Of a DNA stretch of 64,000 nucleotides, positions 52,085 to 60,006 are shown one piece after another. Made by a program: the position numbers and the translations under genes. Every line of letters starts with the position of its first letter. Position 1 is the first letter of the stretch. A model generated the notes under the pieces. That model was not told the origin of the DNA, ran no database searches, and saw nothing but the letters and a program-made list of their open reading frames with translations. Source of the stretch: Streptomyces sp. NBC_01233 (GTDB taxonomy: Bacteria > Actinomycetota > Actinomycetes > Streptomycetales > Streptomycetaceae); assembly GCF_035989305.1 (NCBI RefSeq), contig NZ_CP108514.1:3844501-3908500 (forward strand), given 5' to 3'.

Positions 52085-52393
52085 GTGCCGACCTACCAGT
52101 ACCAGTGCACCGAGTGCGGTGAGGGCCTTGAGGCCGTGCAGAAGTTCACCGATGACGCACTGACCGTGTGCCCGAGCTGCGACGGACGCCTGAAGAAGGT
52201 GTTCTCCGCGGTCGGCATCGTCTTCAAGGGCTCCGGTTTCTACCGGAACGACAGCCGTGGCGCTTCGTCGAGCAGCACCCCTGCCTCGAAGCCGGCCTCG
52301 AGCTCGTCCTCGTCCACGACGTCGACCGCCGCCGCTCCTGCCGCTTCGTCCTCCTCGACGTCGTCGAGCAGCAGCTCCACGTCGGCAGCCTGA
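52085..52393 (+). CDS. fmdB: FmdB-family zinc-ribbon protein
   Basis: A 102-residue protein starting at GTG 52085 with GGAGGA at 52074-52079. The first 42 residues form a zinc ribbon with two Cys pairs (YQCTECGEG and LTVCPSCDGRLKK), followed by FSAVGIVFKGSGFYRNDSRG, the family end of FmdB-like regulatory proteins. Residues 60-102 are almost only Ser, Thr, Ala and Pro, a low-complexity tail seen in streptomycete homologues. Function is not established; links to formamidase expression and stress are recalled. The CIRCE-like site suggests heat-shock control. A strong terminator follows. Confidence 0.88.
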   Translation: MPTYQYQCTECGEGLEAVQKFTDDALTVCPSCDGRLKKVFSAVGIVFKGSGFYRNDSRGASSSSTPASKPASSSSSSTTSTAAAPAASSSSTSSSSSSTSAA

Positions 52394-52400
52394 TCGCTTC

Positions 52401-52445
52401 GCCGAAGGCCCCGCCCGCCCCTGACCGGGCAGCGGGGCCTTCGGC
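52401..52445 (+). terminator. fmdB terminator
   Basis: A 14-bp perfect stem (GCCGAAGGCCCCGC at 52401-52414 with 52432-52445) closes on a loop that itself holds a small GCCCG/CGGGC pair. It lies 8 bases after fmdB and 23 bases before the next start. Confidence 0.8.
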
Positions 52446-52467
52446 ATGCCCGGTTAGGGTGGGCCGC

Positions 52468-53301
52468 ATGGTGAACGCAGAGATCGGTGTCATCGGCGGC
52501 TCGGGCTTCTACTCCTTCCTGGAGGACGTCTCCGAGATCCAGGTGGAGACCCCCTACGGGCCTCCCAGCGACTCCCTGCACGTGGGTGAGCTGGCCGGCC
52601 GCCAGGTGGCCTTCCTCCCCCGGCACGGACGCAGCCACACCGTCCCGCCGCACAAGATCAACTACCGGGCCAACCTGTGGGCCCTGCGCTCGGTCGGCGT
52701 CCGCCAGGTGCTGGGCCCGTGCGCGGTCGGCGGCCTGCGGGCCGAGTACGGGCCGGGCACGCTGCTCGTTCCCGACCAGCTGGTCGACCGTACGAAGTCG
52801 CGCGTGCAGACCTTCTTCGACGGGGAGCCGCTGCCGGACGGTTCTGTTCCGAACGTCGTGCACACCACCTTCGCCGACCCGTACTGCCCGGTGGGCCGGT
52901 CGGTGGCGATCGCGGCGGCCCGGGGCCGCGACTGGGAGCCGGTGGACGGCGGAACCATGGTCGTCATAGAGGGGCCCCGCTTCTCGACGCGCGCGGAGTC
53001 GCAGTGGCACGCCGCGGCGGGCTGGTCGGTCGTCGGCATGACCGGGCACCCCGAGGCGTTCCTCGCGCGCGAGCTGGGGCTCTGCTACACCTCGATGGCC
53101 CTGGTCACGGACCTGGACGCGGGCGCCGAAACGGGCGAGGGCGTCTCCCACACCGAGGTCCTGAAGGTGTTCGGCGAGAACGTCGGGCGGCTGCGCGAGG
53201 TCCTCTTCGATGCGGTGGCGGCCCTGCCGTCGACGGAGTCCCGCGCCTGCCTGTGCACGCACGCGCACGACGGCTGGGACCTGGGCATCGAGCTGCCGTA
53301 G
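52468..53301 (+). CDS. mtnP: S-methyl-5'-thioadenosine phosphorylase
   Basis: A 277-residue trimeric phosphorylase salvaging methylthioadenosine from polyamine and quorum-type metabolism. Family marks: IGVIGGSGFYSFLEDV, the phosphate-site run LPRHGRSHTVPPHKINYRAN, then VGGLRAEYGPGTLLVPDQLV, VIEGPRFSTRAES, and substrate-site residues in GMTGHPEAFLARELGLCYTS. The VTDLDAG segment, with Asp where 6-oxopurine enzymes have Asn, favours adenine over hypoxanthine nucleosides. It starts at ATG 52468. The C-terminal CLCTHAHDGWDLGIELP is unusual, with paired Cys as in some actinobacterial enzymes. Confidence 0.9.
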   Translation: MVNAEIGVIGGSGFYSFLEDVSEIQVETPYGPPSDSLHVGELAGRQVAFLPRHGRSHTVPPHKINYRANLWALRSVGVRQVLGPCAVGGLRAEYGPGTLLVPDQLVDRTKSRVQTFFDGEPLPDGSVPNVVHTTFADPYCPVGRSVAIAAARGRDWEPVDGGTMVVIEGPRFSTRAESQWHAAAGWSVVGMTGHPEAFLARELGLCYTSMALVTDLDAGAETGEGVSHTEVLKVFGENVGRLREVLFDAVAALPSTESRACLCTHAHDGWDLGIELP

Positions 53302-53359
53302 TCCCCCTTGCCGCCGGCTTCGCAGCAGCGTTGTCAGTGGCGGCCCCTAGCCTGCGCAC

Positions 53360-53863
53360 ATGGGAGATTGGGGTGGGATGGCCGTGGCGCATGCCACGGC
53401 GGAGGAGCTGCGGGAGTTCGCGGCGGAGGCCGGGTGCGCGGGCGTCGACGGCGACGCGGACCTGGGCGGTGGCTGGTCGGCCGTGTACCACCCCGACCAG
53501 CCGGACGGCGCCGCGGCGGCGCTGGCGCGGCGAACCGGGGCGCCGGTGCTCACGGTGGCCTACCTCGACAGCGACGTCGGCTTCGTCGAGGCCGCCACCT
53601 TCGCCGGGGGCCGCTGGAAGGCGCTGCTGAACCGGGACACGGCCGAGGACTACGAGATACCCGTCGACCGGTTCCCCGTGGAGGCTGCCCTGGCGGGCGC
53701 GCTCGACTGGGCGGCCGCAGCCGGGCTGAGCGCCGACCCGGACGGGATCCGGGCCGCTCTCACCGGCTCCGAGGCCTTCGCGGAGGACCTCACGGACCGG
53801 CTCCTCGGCGCGCTCGGGATGGACCGCGCCGCACTCGGCTCGCTCGGCGGGGAAAGCGCGTAG
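53360..53863 (+). CDS. Uncharacterised conserved protein
   Basis: A 167-residue acidic protein starting at ATG 53360. Short strands and helices alternate: ATAEELREFAAEAGCAG, GGGWSAVYHPDQPDGAAAAL, LTVAYLDSDVGFVEAATFAG, and a helical end DLTDRLLGALGMDRAALGSL. There is no signal, membrane segment, metal cluster or catalytic motif. I recognise it only as a type of protein conserved in streptomycetes. It stands alone between mtnP and the AhpD-like gene, all on the plus strand. Codon use is normal, so it is likely a real gene. Confidence 0.7.
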   Translation: MGDWGGMAVAHATAEELREFAAEAGCAGVDGDADLGGGWSAVYHPDQPDGAAAALARRTGAPVLTVAYLDSDVGFVEAATFAGGRWKALLNRDTAEDYEIPVDRFPVEAALAGALDWAAAAGLSADPDGIRAALTGSEAFAEDLTDRLLGALGMDRAALGSLGGESA

Positions 53864-53946
53864 CGGCTGTCACGTTCGGCGCCGCTGTCCGGTCCTCCCT
53901 GGTGAAGGCGGAAACAAGACCGCCCCTGCCCGGGAGATGACCCGTC

Positions 53947-54504
53947 ATGCCGCGTATCTCGCTCACCCCGCCCCGCACCCTCCTCCTGCGCATCGGCTCC
54001 TGGTACTCGCGCCGTACGTACGGCAAGGTGCTCGACCCCGGCCAGGCCTACGGGCACCACTCGCGCGTGCTGTTCTCGTACGTCCGCCTGGAACAGCAGG
54101 CGGCGAAGTGGAACGCGCTCGACGCCGGTCTCAAGCACCTCGCCGTGATGGCGGCGGCGGCCCGCATCAACTGCTCGTGGTGCATGGACTTCGGCTACTG
54201 GGAGGGCCACGAGCTGGGCGTGCCGGCCGAGAAGATCGAGCAGGTGCCGCGGTGGCGGGAGGCCCGCGGGGTGTTCACCGACCTGGAACTGCTGGTCATG
54301 GAGTACGCCGAGGCGATGACGGAGACCGAGCCGGCGGTCACGGACGAGCTCGCGGCGGAACTGATCGCGCGGCTCGGCGAGGCGGCGTTCGTCGAGCTCA
54401 CCGCGATGGTCGCCCTGGAGAACTGGCGCTCGCGCGTCAACAGCGCCTTCGGCCTGACCAGTCAGGGCTTCGCGGAGGCCTGCCGGATCCCGGCCCGACC
54501 GTGA
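53947..54504 (+). CDS. Carboxymuconolactone decarboxylase/AhpD-like protein
   Basis: A 185-residue helical protein of the AhpD-like/CMD family. The core motif INCSWCMDFG contains a CxxC pair followed by a residue usually His or Gln, the peroxide- or disulfide-reducing centre of AhpD-type proteins. Flanking helices ALDAGLKHLAVMAAAAR and FVELTAMVALENWRSRVNSA are typical. It starts at ATG 53947, with ACCCG rather than a strong ribosome site upstream. The partner AhpC is not in the window, so a role in peroxide defence remains inference. Confidence 0.85.
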   Translation: MPRISLTPPRTLLLRIGSWYSRRTYGKVLDPGQAYGHHSRVLFSYVRLEQQAAKWNALDAGLKHLAVMAAAARINCSWCMDFGYWEGHELGVPAEKIEQVPRWREARGVFTDLELLVMEYAEAMTETEPAVTDELAAELIARLGEAAFVELTAMVALENWRSRVNSAFGLTSQGFAEACRIPARP

Positions 54505-54520
54505 CCCCGACAATGACGGC

Positions 54521-55264
54521 GTGAACACGGACTCCCCCTCCGCCGACCGCAGGGTCATCGTCGCCCTCGACTTCGACGACCGCCGGGCCGCCGAGGAGCT
54601 CGTCGAGCGCCTCGGCCACGCGTGCGGCTCCTACAAGATCGGCCTGGAGCTCGTGACCGCCGCGGGCCCCGGGCTCGCGCGGGACCTGGTCGAGCGGGGC
54701 CACGAGGTCTTCCTCGACCTGAAGCTCTTCGAGATCCCGAACTCCGTCGCCGGCGCCGTCCGGGCCGCCGGCGCGCTCGGCGCGTCCATGGTGACCGTGC
54801 ACAGCATGGGCGGTACGGGGATCATGGCCGCGGCGGTCGAGGCGGCGCGGGAGTTCCCGCGGCTGCGGGTGCTCGCGCTGACCGTGGTCACCAGCATGAC
54901 CGCCGGCGACCTCGCCGACATCGGCATCGAGGCGGAGGCCGAGGAGCAGGTGCTGCGGCTGGCCCGGCTGGCGGTGGGCGCGGGGTGCGACGGGGTCATC
55001 GCCTCGCCGCGGGAGGCCGGGCCGCTGCGTCGGCTGCTGGGACCGGACCGGCTGATCGTGACGCCGGGGGTGACCCTGGGGCCGGACGGGTCGGCGGGCG
55101 GCACGGTAGGCGGTACGGGGGGCGGCTGGGCGGGCGGGCACGCGCGGGCGGGGACGCCGCAGGCTGCCTTCGCGGCCGGGGCCTCGCACGTCGTGGTGGG
55201 CCGGTCGATCGCGCGGGCCGCGGACCCGGTGGCCGCGCTGCGGCGGGCGCGGGCCGCCTGTTAA
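54521..55264 (+). CDS. pyrF: Orotidine 5'-phosphate decarboxylase-like protein
   Basis: A 247-residue TIM-barrel protein of the type 1 ODCase group, starting at GTG 54521. It has VIVALDFDDRRAAEELVERL, GSYKIGLEL with the first catalytic Lys, and VFLDLKLFEIPNSVAGAV. In the last motif the usual DLK-x-x-D becomes DLK-x-x-E, so the second tetrad Asp is Glu. The loop before the phosphate site is replaced by a long Gly-rich insert (GGTVGGTGGGWAGGHARAGT), and the end VVVGRSIARAADPVAAL is normal. It may be a slow, paralogous or repurposed enzyme; Streptomyces usually carries another pyrF in the pyr operon. Confidence 0.8.
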   Translation: MNTDSPSADRRVIVALDFDDRRAAEELVERLGHACGSYKIGLELVTAAGPGLARDLVERGHEVFLDLKLFEIPNSVAGAVRAAGALGASMVTVHSMGGTGIMAAAVEAAREFPRLRVLALTVVTSMTAGDLADIGIEAEAEEQVLRLARLAVGAGCDGVIASPREAGPLRRLLGPDRLIVTPGVTLGPDGSAGGTVGGTGGGWAGGHARAGTPQAAFAAGASHVVVGRSIARAADPVAALRRARAAC

Positions 55265-55282
55265 CTCCTGCGGGTGACGGGG

Positions 55283-55309
55283 TTGTCCACAGGCTGGCGA
55301 CCGTCCACA
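55283..55309. promoter_or_regulatory. Two DnaA-box-like sequences
   Basis: TTGTCCACA (55283-55291), the Streptomyces consensus DnaA box, and CCGTCCACA (55301-55309) lie 18 bp apart in the 139-bp gap after pyrF. They may titrate DnaA or be chance matches in GC-rich spacer DNA. Confidence 0.4.
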
Positions 55310-55403
55310 GGCCCCGGCGGAATCCCCGGGGAGGCCGGATCGTGGGACGTGTCCGGGCGACGGGTCCGGGCACGGCAACTCACTCGGTCTGGTGGTGTTC
55401 GTC

Positions 55404-55928
55404 ATGTCCCTTTGTTCCACGGCTCCTTCGACTTCCTCCGCATGTCCCCCCGCGCGCCCGGTCCCGCCGTTCCCGCCGCTCCGTGTGGGGCGGGGCGGGG
55501 CCCGGCTGCGCCGGGCCGTGCGGCGCAGGCGGCGGGCCGCCTCGGCCGGGCTCGCCGTCGTGGCGGCGGCCCTGGCGGTGGGCGGGACGGAGGCACAGGC
55601 TTCGCGGGGTGCCGCGCCACCGCCGGTACGGGCCTCGCACGGTGCCCCACCCCCCGCGGCGGTACGGATGGTGTCGGCCCCGGTGCGCATCGCGGATGCC
55701 GCGACGGTGCGGCTGCTGCGGCCCGGCGACCGGGTCGACGTGGTCGCGGCGGAGCGCGCCGGACCGCCCAGGGTGGTGGCCGCGGGCGCCGCGGTTGCCG
55801 AAGTACCCCGTCCGGAGCAGGGCGTCGGGGACGGCGGGGCACTGGTGGTCCTGTCCGTGCCCCGGGACACCGCGCGGGATCTCGTAGGGGCGGGTGCCGT
55901 GACGCGACTGGCGGTGACGTTGTGTTGA
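55404..55928 (+). CDS. RcpC/CpaB-like (SAF domain) protein
   Basis: A 174-residue protein starting at ATG 55404 or 55392. The N-terminal part is Pro- and Arg-rich (RGGARLRRAVRRRRRAASAG), a single hydrophobic segment follows (LAVVAAALAVGG), and the C-terminal 80 residues (VRIADAATVRLLRPGDRVDV, GGALVVLSVPRDTARDLVGA) match the RcpC domain of Flp-pilus assembly proteins CpaB. It is shorter than usual CpaB and lacks the N-terminal SAF pair. No other pilus genes adjoin it. A membrane or periplasmic role is probable. Confidence 0.72.
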   Translation: MSLCSTAPSTSSACPPARPVPPFPPLRVGRGGARLRRAVRRRRRAASAGLAVVAAALAVGGTEAQASRGAAPPPVRASHGAPPPAAVRMVSAPVRIADAATVRLLRPGDRVDVVAAERAGPPRVVAAGAAVAEVPRPEQGVGDGGALVVLSVPRDTARDLVGAGAVTRLAVTLC

Positions 55929-56051
55929 TTCGCACGCGCGGTCGGTCAATTCACCGTGAGATGGGGGTCGATTGGACACGCCGCGCCCGGACTGCCGTAG
56001 CTTTCGGAACCGTTGGCTCCGTGTTCGGCACATGTGAAGAAAGGCTCAGTG

Positions 56052-56552
56052 GTGAGCGAGAAGAAGAAGGAGAGCGTGCTGGCAGGCTTCAAGGCCTTCC
56101 TGATGCGCGGCAACGTGGTCGACCTGGCGGTGGCCGTGGTGATCGGCGCCGCGTTCACGAACATCGTGAACTCGGTGGTCAAGGGGATCATCAGCCCGGT
56201 GATCGGTGCGGTGGGCACGCAGAGCCTGGACGGCTACAAGTCCTGCCTCAAGAGCCCTTGCGCCGTCGGCCCGAACGGCCAGCCGACGGGCGTGGAGATC
56301 CTCTGGGGCTCCGTGCTGAACGCCACCCTGACCTTCCTGATCACCGCGGCGGTCGTGTACTTCCTCATGGTGCTGCCGATGGCGAAGTACCTGGCCAAGC
56401 AGGAGGCCCGCCGCAAGGCCCGGCAGGGCGTCCAGGAGCTCGTCGAGATCACCGAGCTGGAGGTCCTCAAGGAGATCCGGGACGAGCTGGTCGCGCAGCG
56501 CGCCAACGGCGGCGGCAGCGCCGGCCCCGGGGGTTCGCGCGACGCGTTCTGA
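56052..56552 (+). CDS. mscL: Large-conductance mechanosensitive channel MscL
   Basis: A 166-residue channel opening under membrane tension. The N-terminal helix [18 protein letters not shown] leads into TM1 ([20 protein letters not shown], the pore helix with the conserved Gly and Ala) and TM2 ([20 protein letters not shown]). The loop between them is long for the family, with two Cys ([11 protein letters not shown]). The C-terminal helix bundle ([18 protein letters not shown]) and a Gly/Ser tail follow. Two adjacent GTG starts are possible (56049 or 56052). The cytoplasmic end is acidic and basic in alternation, as usual. Confidence 0.93.
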   Translation: MSEKKKESVLAGFKAFLMRGNVVDLAVAVVIGAAFTNIVNSVVKGIISPVIGAVGTQSLDGYKSCLKSPCAVGPNGQPTGVEILWGSVLNATLTFLITAAVVYFLMVLPMAKYLAKQEARRKARQGVQELVEITELEVLKEIRDELVAQRANGGGSAGPGGSRDAF

Positions 56553-56583
56553 CCGATCCGGCCGATCCGGCCGCCTCGGCGGG

Positions 56584-56796
56584 TCAGATGTGGTGCGGGG
56601 GCTTCTCGTCGAGGAAGCGGGCCAGGTCGGCCGCGCTTCCGCCGGCGGGCGGCCGCTCGCCCCAGCCCCGGTCGGTGTCGTCCGAGGACTGCTGGTCCAG
56701 CGGGTCGTCGAAGACCAGCTTCGGCTTCGGCCGGGGCCGGTCGGCCTCGGGGACGGGACGCGAGGACTGCGGGTCGGAGGCGGAGGCGCTGCTCAT
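56584..56796 (-). CDS. Small disordered protein of unknown function
   Basis: A 70-residue protein from ATG 56796, rich in Ser, Asp, Pro and Arg (SSRPVPEADRPRPKPKLVFD) with a C-terminal helix (SAADLARFLDEKPPHHI). There is no structure beyond this and no recognised family. Similar short proteins are conserved next to mscL in streptomycetes as far as I recall. The GGAGG is only one base before ATG, so the start is not certain. It runs toward the mscL end. Confidence 0.55.
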   Translation of the reverse strand: MSSASASDPQSSRPVPEADRPRPKPKLVFDDPLDQQSSDDTDRGWGERPPAGGSAADLARFLDEKPPHHI

Positions 56797-56811
56797 GCCT
56801 CCAGGGTACGG

Positions 56812-57342
56812 CCGCCCCCGCCCGCGGCCCGGCTCGGCTGGGGGCCTCGGCGCCCTTGCGGGCGTAGAACCACCGGCACACCGCGAGGCAGCTGGCGCAG
56901 AAGCCGGTGACGGCACCCGCCTCCATCCCCGACTGCCTCAGGGCGGCGGCCTGCGCCTCGGGCCCCTGGCCCTCGGCCTGCCACACGTGCTGGTCCCGGA
57001 AGATCACCGGGATCTGCCGGAAGGTCGAGCCGTTGCCGGGGGCGGAGAAGGCGAAGGCCGCCAGGAAGCCCGTGAAGAAGGCCCAGAAGCTGCCCTGATC
57101 TCCGGCGTGCGGCAGCGCGAAGATCACCACGCCCAGGGCGGCGGTCATCCCGAGGAAGGACAGCAGGGTGACCCTGGCGCCGCCGACCTTGTCGGAGAGC
57201 CAGCCCCCCGCCCAGCGCATGAGTGCGCCGACGAAGGGCAGGGCGGGCACCGCGATCCACGGGTTGCGGATCGCGACCCGCTTGCCCGCGGAGCGCCAGA
57301 AGGCCGGATCCTCCGGCGGCCATTGCGTGATGGTGCGGCCGG
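56812..57342 (-). pseudogene. narK: NarK-type nitrate/nitrite transporter remnant with internal deletions
   Basis: The minus strand reads TITQWPPEDPAFWRSAGK and RVAIRNPWIAVPALP, then jumps to FVGALMRWAGGWLSDKVGGA, TAALGVVIFALPHAGDQGSF and FSAPGNGSTFRQIPVIFRD, then jumps again to CRWFYARKGAEAPS. All pieces match NarK-like MFS proteins in order, but roughly 230 residues after the first piece and about 45 before the last are gone. No start codon or stop of the family remains. It is a decayed gene at the edge of the accessory region. Confidence 0.8.
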
Positions 57343-57410
57343 GGCGCAGGGGCGGCGCCGGCAGCGCGTCCGGCCTGCCGGAGGCCGGTCCCTCTGGTCT
57401 CCTGGCCGGT

Positions 57411-57632
57411 ATGGCCTACTCCCCCATGACCGCCCGCAGCCGCCACGAGGACCATCGCGCGGCCACCCCGCTGGAGCTGTTCTTCGACCTCTGTTTCGTC
57501 GTCGCGGTCGCGCAGTGCGGGGCCCGGCTCGTGCACTCGTTGGCGGAGGGCCATCCCGGCACCGGGGTGATCGGGTACTTCTTCGTCTTCTTCGGCGTGT
57601 GGTGGGCGTGGCGTAACGGTGCAACAGGTTGA
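57411..57632 (+). pseudogene. N-terminal remnant of an LtrA-type membrane protein
   Basis: It starts at ATG 57411. HRAATPLELFFDLCFVVAVA and VIGYFFVFFGVWWAWRN match the first two helices of low-temperature-requirement A proteins (normally about 380 residues). The match ends at about 57606, after which a stop follows within nine codons of unrelated sequence. The rest of the gene is absent. The break marks the left end of accessory DNA. Confidence 0.8.
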
Positions 57633-57732
57633 TCTGACCCTAGCGTCTGGCCTGGTCAGCGCCTAGCGCAGATACGACAAAGTCCCGCCCACGTGCCACG
57701 GGGGCAGCGCGCAGACGGGACAGTTGCGGGGC

Positions 57733-57915
57733 TCAGTGGTTCAGGTGCCGGTGTACGTACAGCGCCCGCAGCGCGGGCATGAGACGGGGCAGCGAGCCCG
57801 CACAGCGCGTGTCTTGTGGGAGCGCCCACGAGTGCCAGCAAGCCAGGCACCAGAGCACCCGTGGACTCTCCGGGTCAGGCTCGGCGTTGCTGCCACAGCG
57901 GGGGCACTCATGCAC
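57733..57915 (-). CDS. Small zinc-ribbon protein downstream of DUF397 gene
   Basis: A 60-residue protein starting at GTG 57915 with TAGGAG five bases upstream, nine bases after the DUF397 stop, so the two are co-transcribed. HECPRCGSN and LWCLACWHSW give two CxxC pairs for one zinc ion. A short C-terminal helix (LPRLMPALRALYVHR) follows. There is no known function. Small zinc-ribbon proteins are common companions of XRE and DUF397 genes in Streptomyces. Expression may rely on the DUF397 promoter. Confidence 0.65.
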   Translation of the reverse strand: MHECPRCGSNAEPDPESPRVLWCLACWHSWALPQDTRCAGSLPRLMPALRALYVHRHLNH

Positions 57916-57923
57916 GGCGACTC

Positions 57924-58133
57924 CTAGGCCGAGAGGTCGAACTCTCCCAGCTTGGCACCGCTGAGAAAGTCGGTCCACTCGCCGGACGTGAACTCGACCG
58001 CTTCGCCGGTCACGGTGCTGCGGACCGCCACCTTGCCGGGGACGTTTGTCGCCACCTCGACACAGCGCGGGTCACTGTTGTTGTACTGGCACGCGCTGGA
58101 CGTGCGGAACTCGAATTCGGGGATTCCGGTCAT
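57924..58133 (-). CDS. DUF397 domain protein
   Basis: A 69-residue protein from ATG 58133 with GGAAGGG upstream. Sequence: FEFRTSSACQYNNSDPRCVE, then AVRSTVTGEAVEFTSGEWTD and FLSGAKLGEF, which follow the DUF397 pattern. In Streptomyces such proteins are partners of XRE-type regulators (WhiJ/BldB-like loci) and influence development. The XRE gene of this locus lies upstream on the same strand but is now separated and broken by two insertion sequences. A direct antitoxin- or anti-regulator-like role is inference. Confidence 0.9.
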   Translation of the reverse strand: MTGIPEFEFRTSSACQYNNSDPRCVEVATNVPGKVAVRSTVTGEAVEFTSGEWTDFLSGAKLGEFDLSA

Positions 58134-58310
58134 CGTGCGTATCCCTTCCTCGCGCCTCGGGGAATCGGTCCCCGCGCCGTCGTTCGCTTACAACCCGTCC
58201 AGCTGCCAACCGTCCAAGGGGACAGCCGGACGGGACAGGGCATCGGCACGAAGGTGACTTGAGGGTGTTCACCCCAACTTGCCTTGCTGGGAGGGTTCGT
58301 GACGAAATGT

Positions 58311-58380
58311 GGCAGGCACGGTCACCGGCGATCATGTGAGTGTCTACGTCCCATGATCCTGCTGGAAGACCGTGCCTGCC
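58311..58380 (+). promoter_or_regulatory. Inverted repeats enclosing the ISAs1 transposase start
   Basis: GGCAGGCACGGTC (58311-58323) is the exact inverse of GACCGTGCCTGCC (58368-58380), which contains the GTG start. Inside it, GATCATG (58330-58336) pairs with CATGATC (58352-58358). A transcript entering from outside would hide the start codon in this hairpin. Confidence 0.65.
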
Positions 58381-59559
58381 GTTGCCGAATCATCCCTCAT
58401 GCCCGCCTCACTTGACCAACTCGCCACCGCATCGTCTCTGTTGGTTGAGGAGTGCCCGGGCCTGTTGACCTGCCTTGCGACGGTGACGGACCCCCGTGAC
58501 CCACGGGGCCGGCTTCACCCCCTGGTCGGCGTGCTCGCCATCTGCGCCGCTGCGGTCCTGACCGGCGCGACCTCTCTGCTGGCGATCAGTGAGTGGGCGG
58601 CTGACGCCTCGCAGTCGGTCCTGGCCCGGCTCGGTGCCCGCTGCGACCCCTTCACCGGCCAACACCACGCCCCTGGTGAGGCCACCATCCGCCGGGTACT
58701 CGCCCAGGTCGACGGTGACGTACTCGACCGAGCCGTCGGCAGCTGGCTGTCCGCCCGATGCCCGCAACCCAGCGAGCGGTTGCTGCGGGCGATCGCGGTG
58801 GACGGCAAATCCCTGCGCGGCGCCGCCCGCGCGCACGACCGGAAGATCCACCTGCTGGCGGCCGTCGACCACGCCACTTCCGCCGTCCTGGGCCAGGTCG
58901 ACGTTGAGACAAAGACGAATGAAATCACCTGCTACCAGCCACTACTGGATGCCATCGACCTGACCGGAGCGGTCGTGACCAGCGACGCGATGCATACCCA
59001 ACGCGAGCACGCCGAGTACCTGGGAGGCCGGGGCGCCCACTACATCGTCATCGTCAAGGGAAACCAGAAGAAGCTCCGCAAGCAGGTGAAGTCCCTTCCC
59101 TGGAAGCAGATCCCACTCCAGAACCGCACCGTCGGGACCGGCCACGGCCGCAGCGAGATCCGCCGGATCAAGGTCTGCACTGTCGCCGGCCTGCTCTTCC
59201 CCGGCGCCGCCCAGGCCATCGAACTCAAGCGGCGCCGAGTCAACCGCAAGACCGGCAAGGTCAGCACCAAGACCGTGTACGCGGTCACCAGCCTGACCGC
59301 CGAGCAGGCCAATCCGGCCCAGCTCGCGTCCTTGATCCGCGGCCACTGGTCGGTAGAGGCGCTCCATCACGTGAGGGACACGACCTTTGCCGAGGACGCC
59401 TCACAGCTGCGGACCGGCAACGCGCCCCGCGCCATGGCCACCTGGCGCAACCTCGCCATCGGAGCCCTTCGCCTGGCCGGTCTCCGCAGCATCGCCACAG
59501 CTCTCAGAGGAAACGCCCGCGACGCCACCCGGCCCCTGCGAATCCTGGCCATTCCGTGA
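58372..59559 (+). CDS. ISAs1-family DDE transposase
   Basis: A 395-residue transposase from GTG 58372. Family markers: [20 protein letters not shown] near the N-terminus, [20 protein letters not shown] with the first Asp, [40 protein letters not shown] with the second Asp, [19 protein letters not shown], and the terminal [20 protein letters not shown] with the Glu-containing motif. It appears intact, without stop or shift. The start codon lies within a long inverted repeat. It reads opposite to the neighbouring small genes. Confidence 0.93.
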   Translation: MPAVAESSLMPASLDQLATASSLLVEECPGLLTCLATVTDPRDPRGRLHPLVGVLAICAAAVLTGATSLLAISEWAADASQSVLARLGARCDPFTGQHHAPGEATIRRVLAQVDGDVLDRAVGSWLSARCPQPSERLLRAIAVDGKSLRGAARAHDRKIHLLAAVDHATSAVLGQVDVETKTNEITCYQPLLDAIDLTGAVVTSDAMHTQREHAEYLGGRGAHYIVIVKGNQKKLRKQVKSLPWKQIPLQNRTVGTGHGRSEIRRIKVCTVAGLLFPGAAQAIELKRRRVNRKTGKVSTKTVYAVTSLTAEQANPAQLASLIRGHWSVEALHHVRDTTFAEDASQLRTGNAPRAMATWRNLAIGALRLAGLRSIATALRGNARDATRPLRILAIP

Positions 59560-59634
59560 TCAAAAAACGGTCATACCTGCTTCATGCCGGAGCCCTGCCG
59601 GACGGGAGCTTGAGAGGGCGGAGGGAGTGCCCAC

Positions 59635-59886
59635 CTACTTCACGCTGCGCGGGCCCCTGGCCTTCCGGCGGGGCTTAGCGGGGTAGTCCGGGTCATCCTC
59701 CGCCGCTGGTAGGGGTGCGGACCCGTCTGCGTGATCGTTCACCCACCCGCAAAGCGGGCAGGCGTACCGATTGTTCAGACCGGCGATCATGGTCCCGCAC
59801 TGGCGGCATTCGGTCTCGGTGATCTCTAGCGCGGACAACGGGGGTTCCTCATCCCGTGGAGGCAGCGCCGGTTCCCATTGCGTCAT
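59635..59886 (-). CDS. Small zinc-ribbon protein
   Basis: An 83-residue protein from ATG 59886. A Pro/Glu-rich start is followed by TECRQCGTMIAGLNNRYACP and LCGWVNDH, four Cys in two CxxC pairs for one zinc. The tail DDPDYPAKPRRKARGPRSVK is basic. It overlaps the upstream 51-residue gene by 38 bases, which suggests coupling. I know no defined family, but its style matches other small zinc proteins of XRE/DUF397 loci. Confidence 0.65.
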   Translation of the reverse strand: MTQWEPALPPRDEEPPLSALEITETECRQCGTMIAGLNNRYACPLCGWVNDHADGSAPLPAAEDDPDYPAKPRRKARGPRSVK

Positions 59887-60004
59887 GGGAGCACGCTACC
59901 GCCGTACTGCCCGGCGTCACGGCGGACCATCCGCAGTAGTTCGTACACAGCCACTTGCCGTCAGGACCCTGTTGCGCGGCGGCACCACAGTTGCCACAGT
60001 TCAT
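59849..60004 (-). CDS. 51-residue zinc-ribbon-like protein
   Basis: A short gene from ATG 60004 to TGA 59849-59851, with GAGGTAG four bases upstream. The start MNCGNCGAAAQQGPDGKWLC followed by TNYCGW carries four Cys in CxxC and CxxxC pairs, a compact zinc ribbon. The tail is Ala/Gly/Ser-rich. It begins two bases before the end of the DUF7848-like gene and overlaps the next gene. The ribosome site and Cys pattern argue that it is real, though it is short. Confidence 0.5.
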   Translation of the reverse strand: MNCGNCGAAAQQGPDGKWLCTNYCGWSAVTPGSTAVACSHDAMGTGAASTG

Positions 60005-60006
60005 CG

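Larger units (their letters stand above)
58311..59580 (+). mobile_element. ISAs1-family insertion sequence
   Basis: One transposase gene fills the element. The left end starts GGCAGGCACGGTC (58311) and the right end, read inversely, begins GCAGGTATGAC (59580 downward); both then carry GATCA about 13-14 bases inside, giving imperfect terminal repeats. I see no clear target duplication. It splits a row of small minus-strand genes. Confidence 0.75.
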
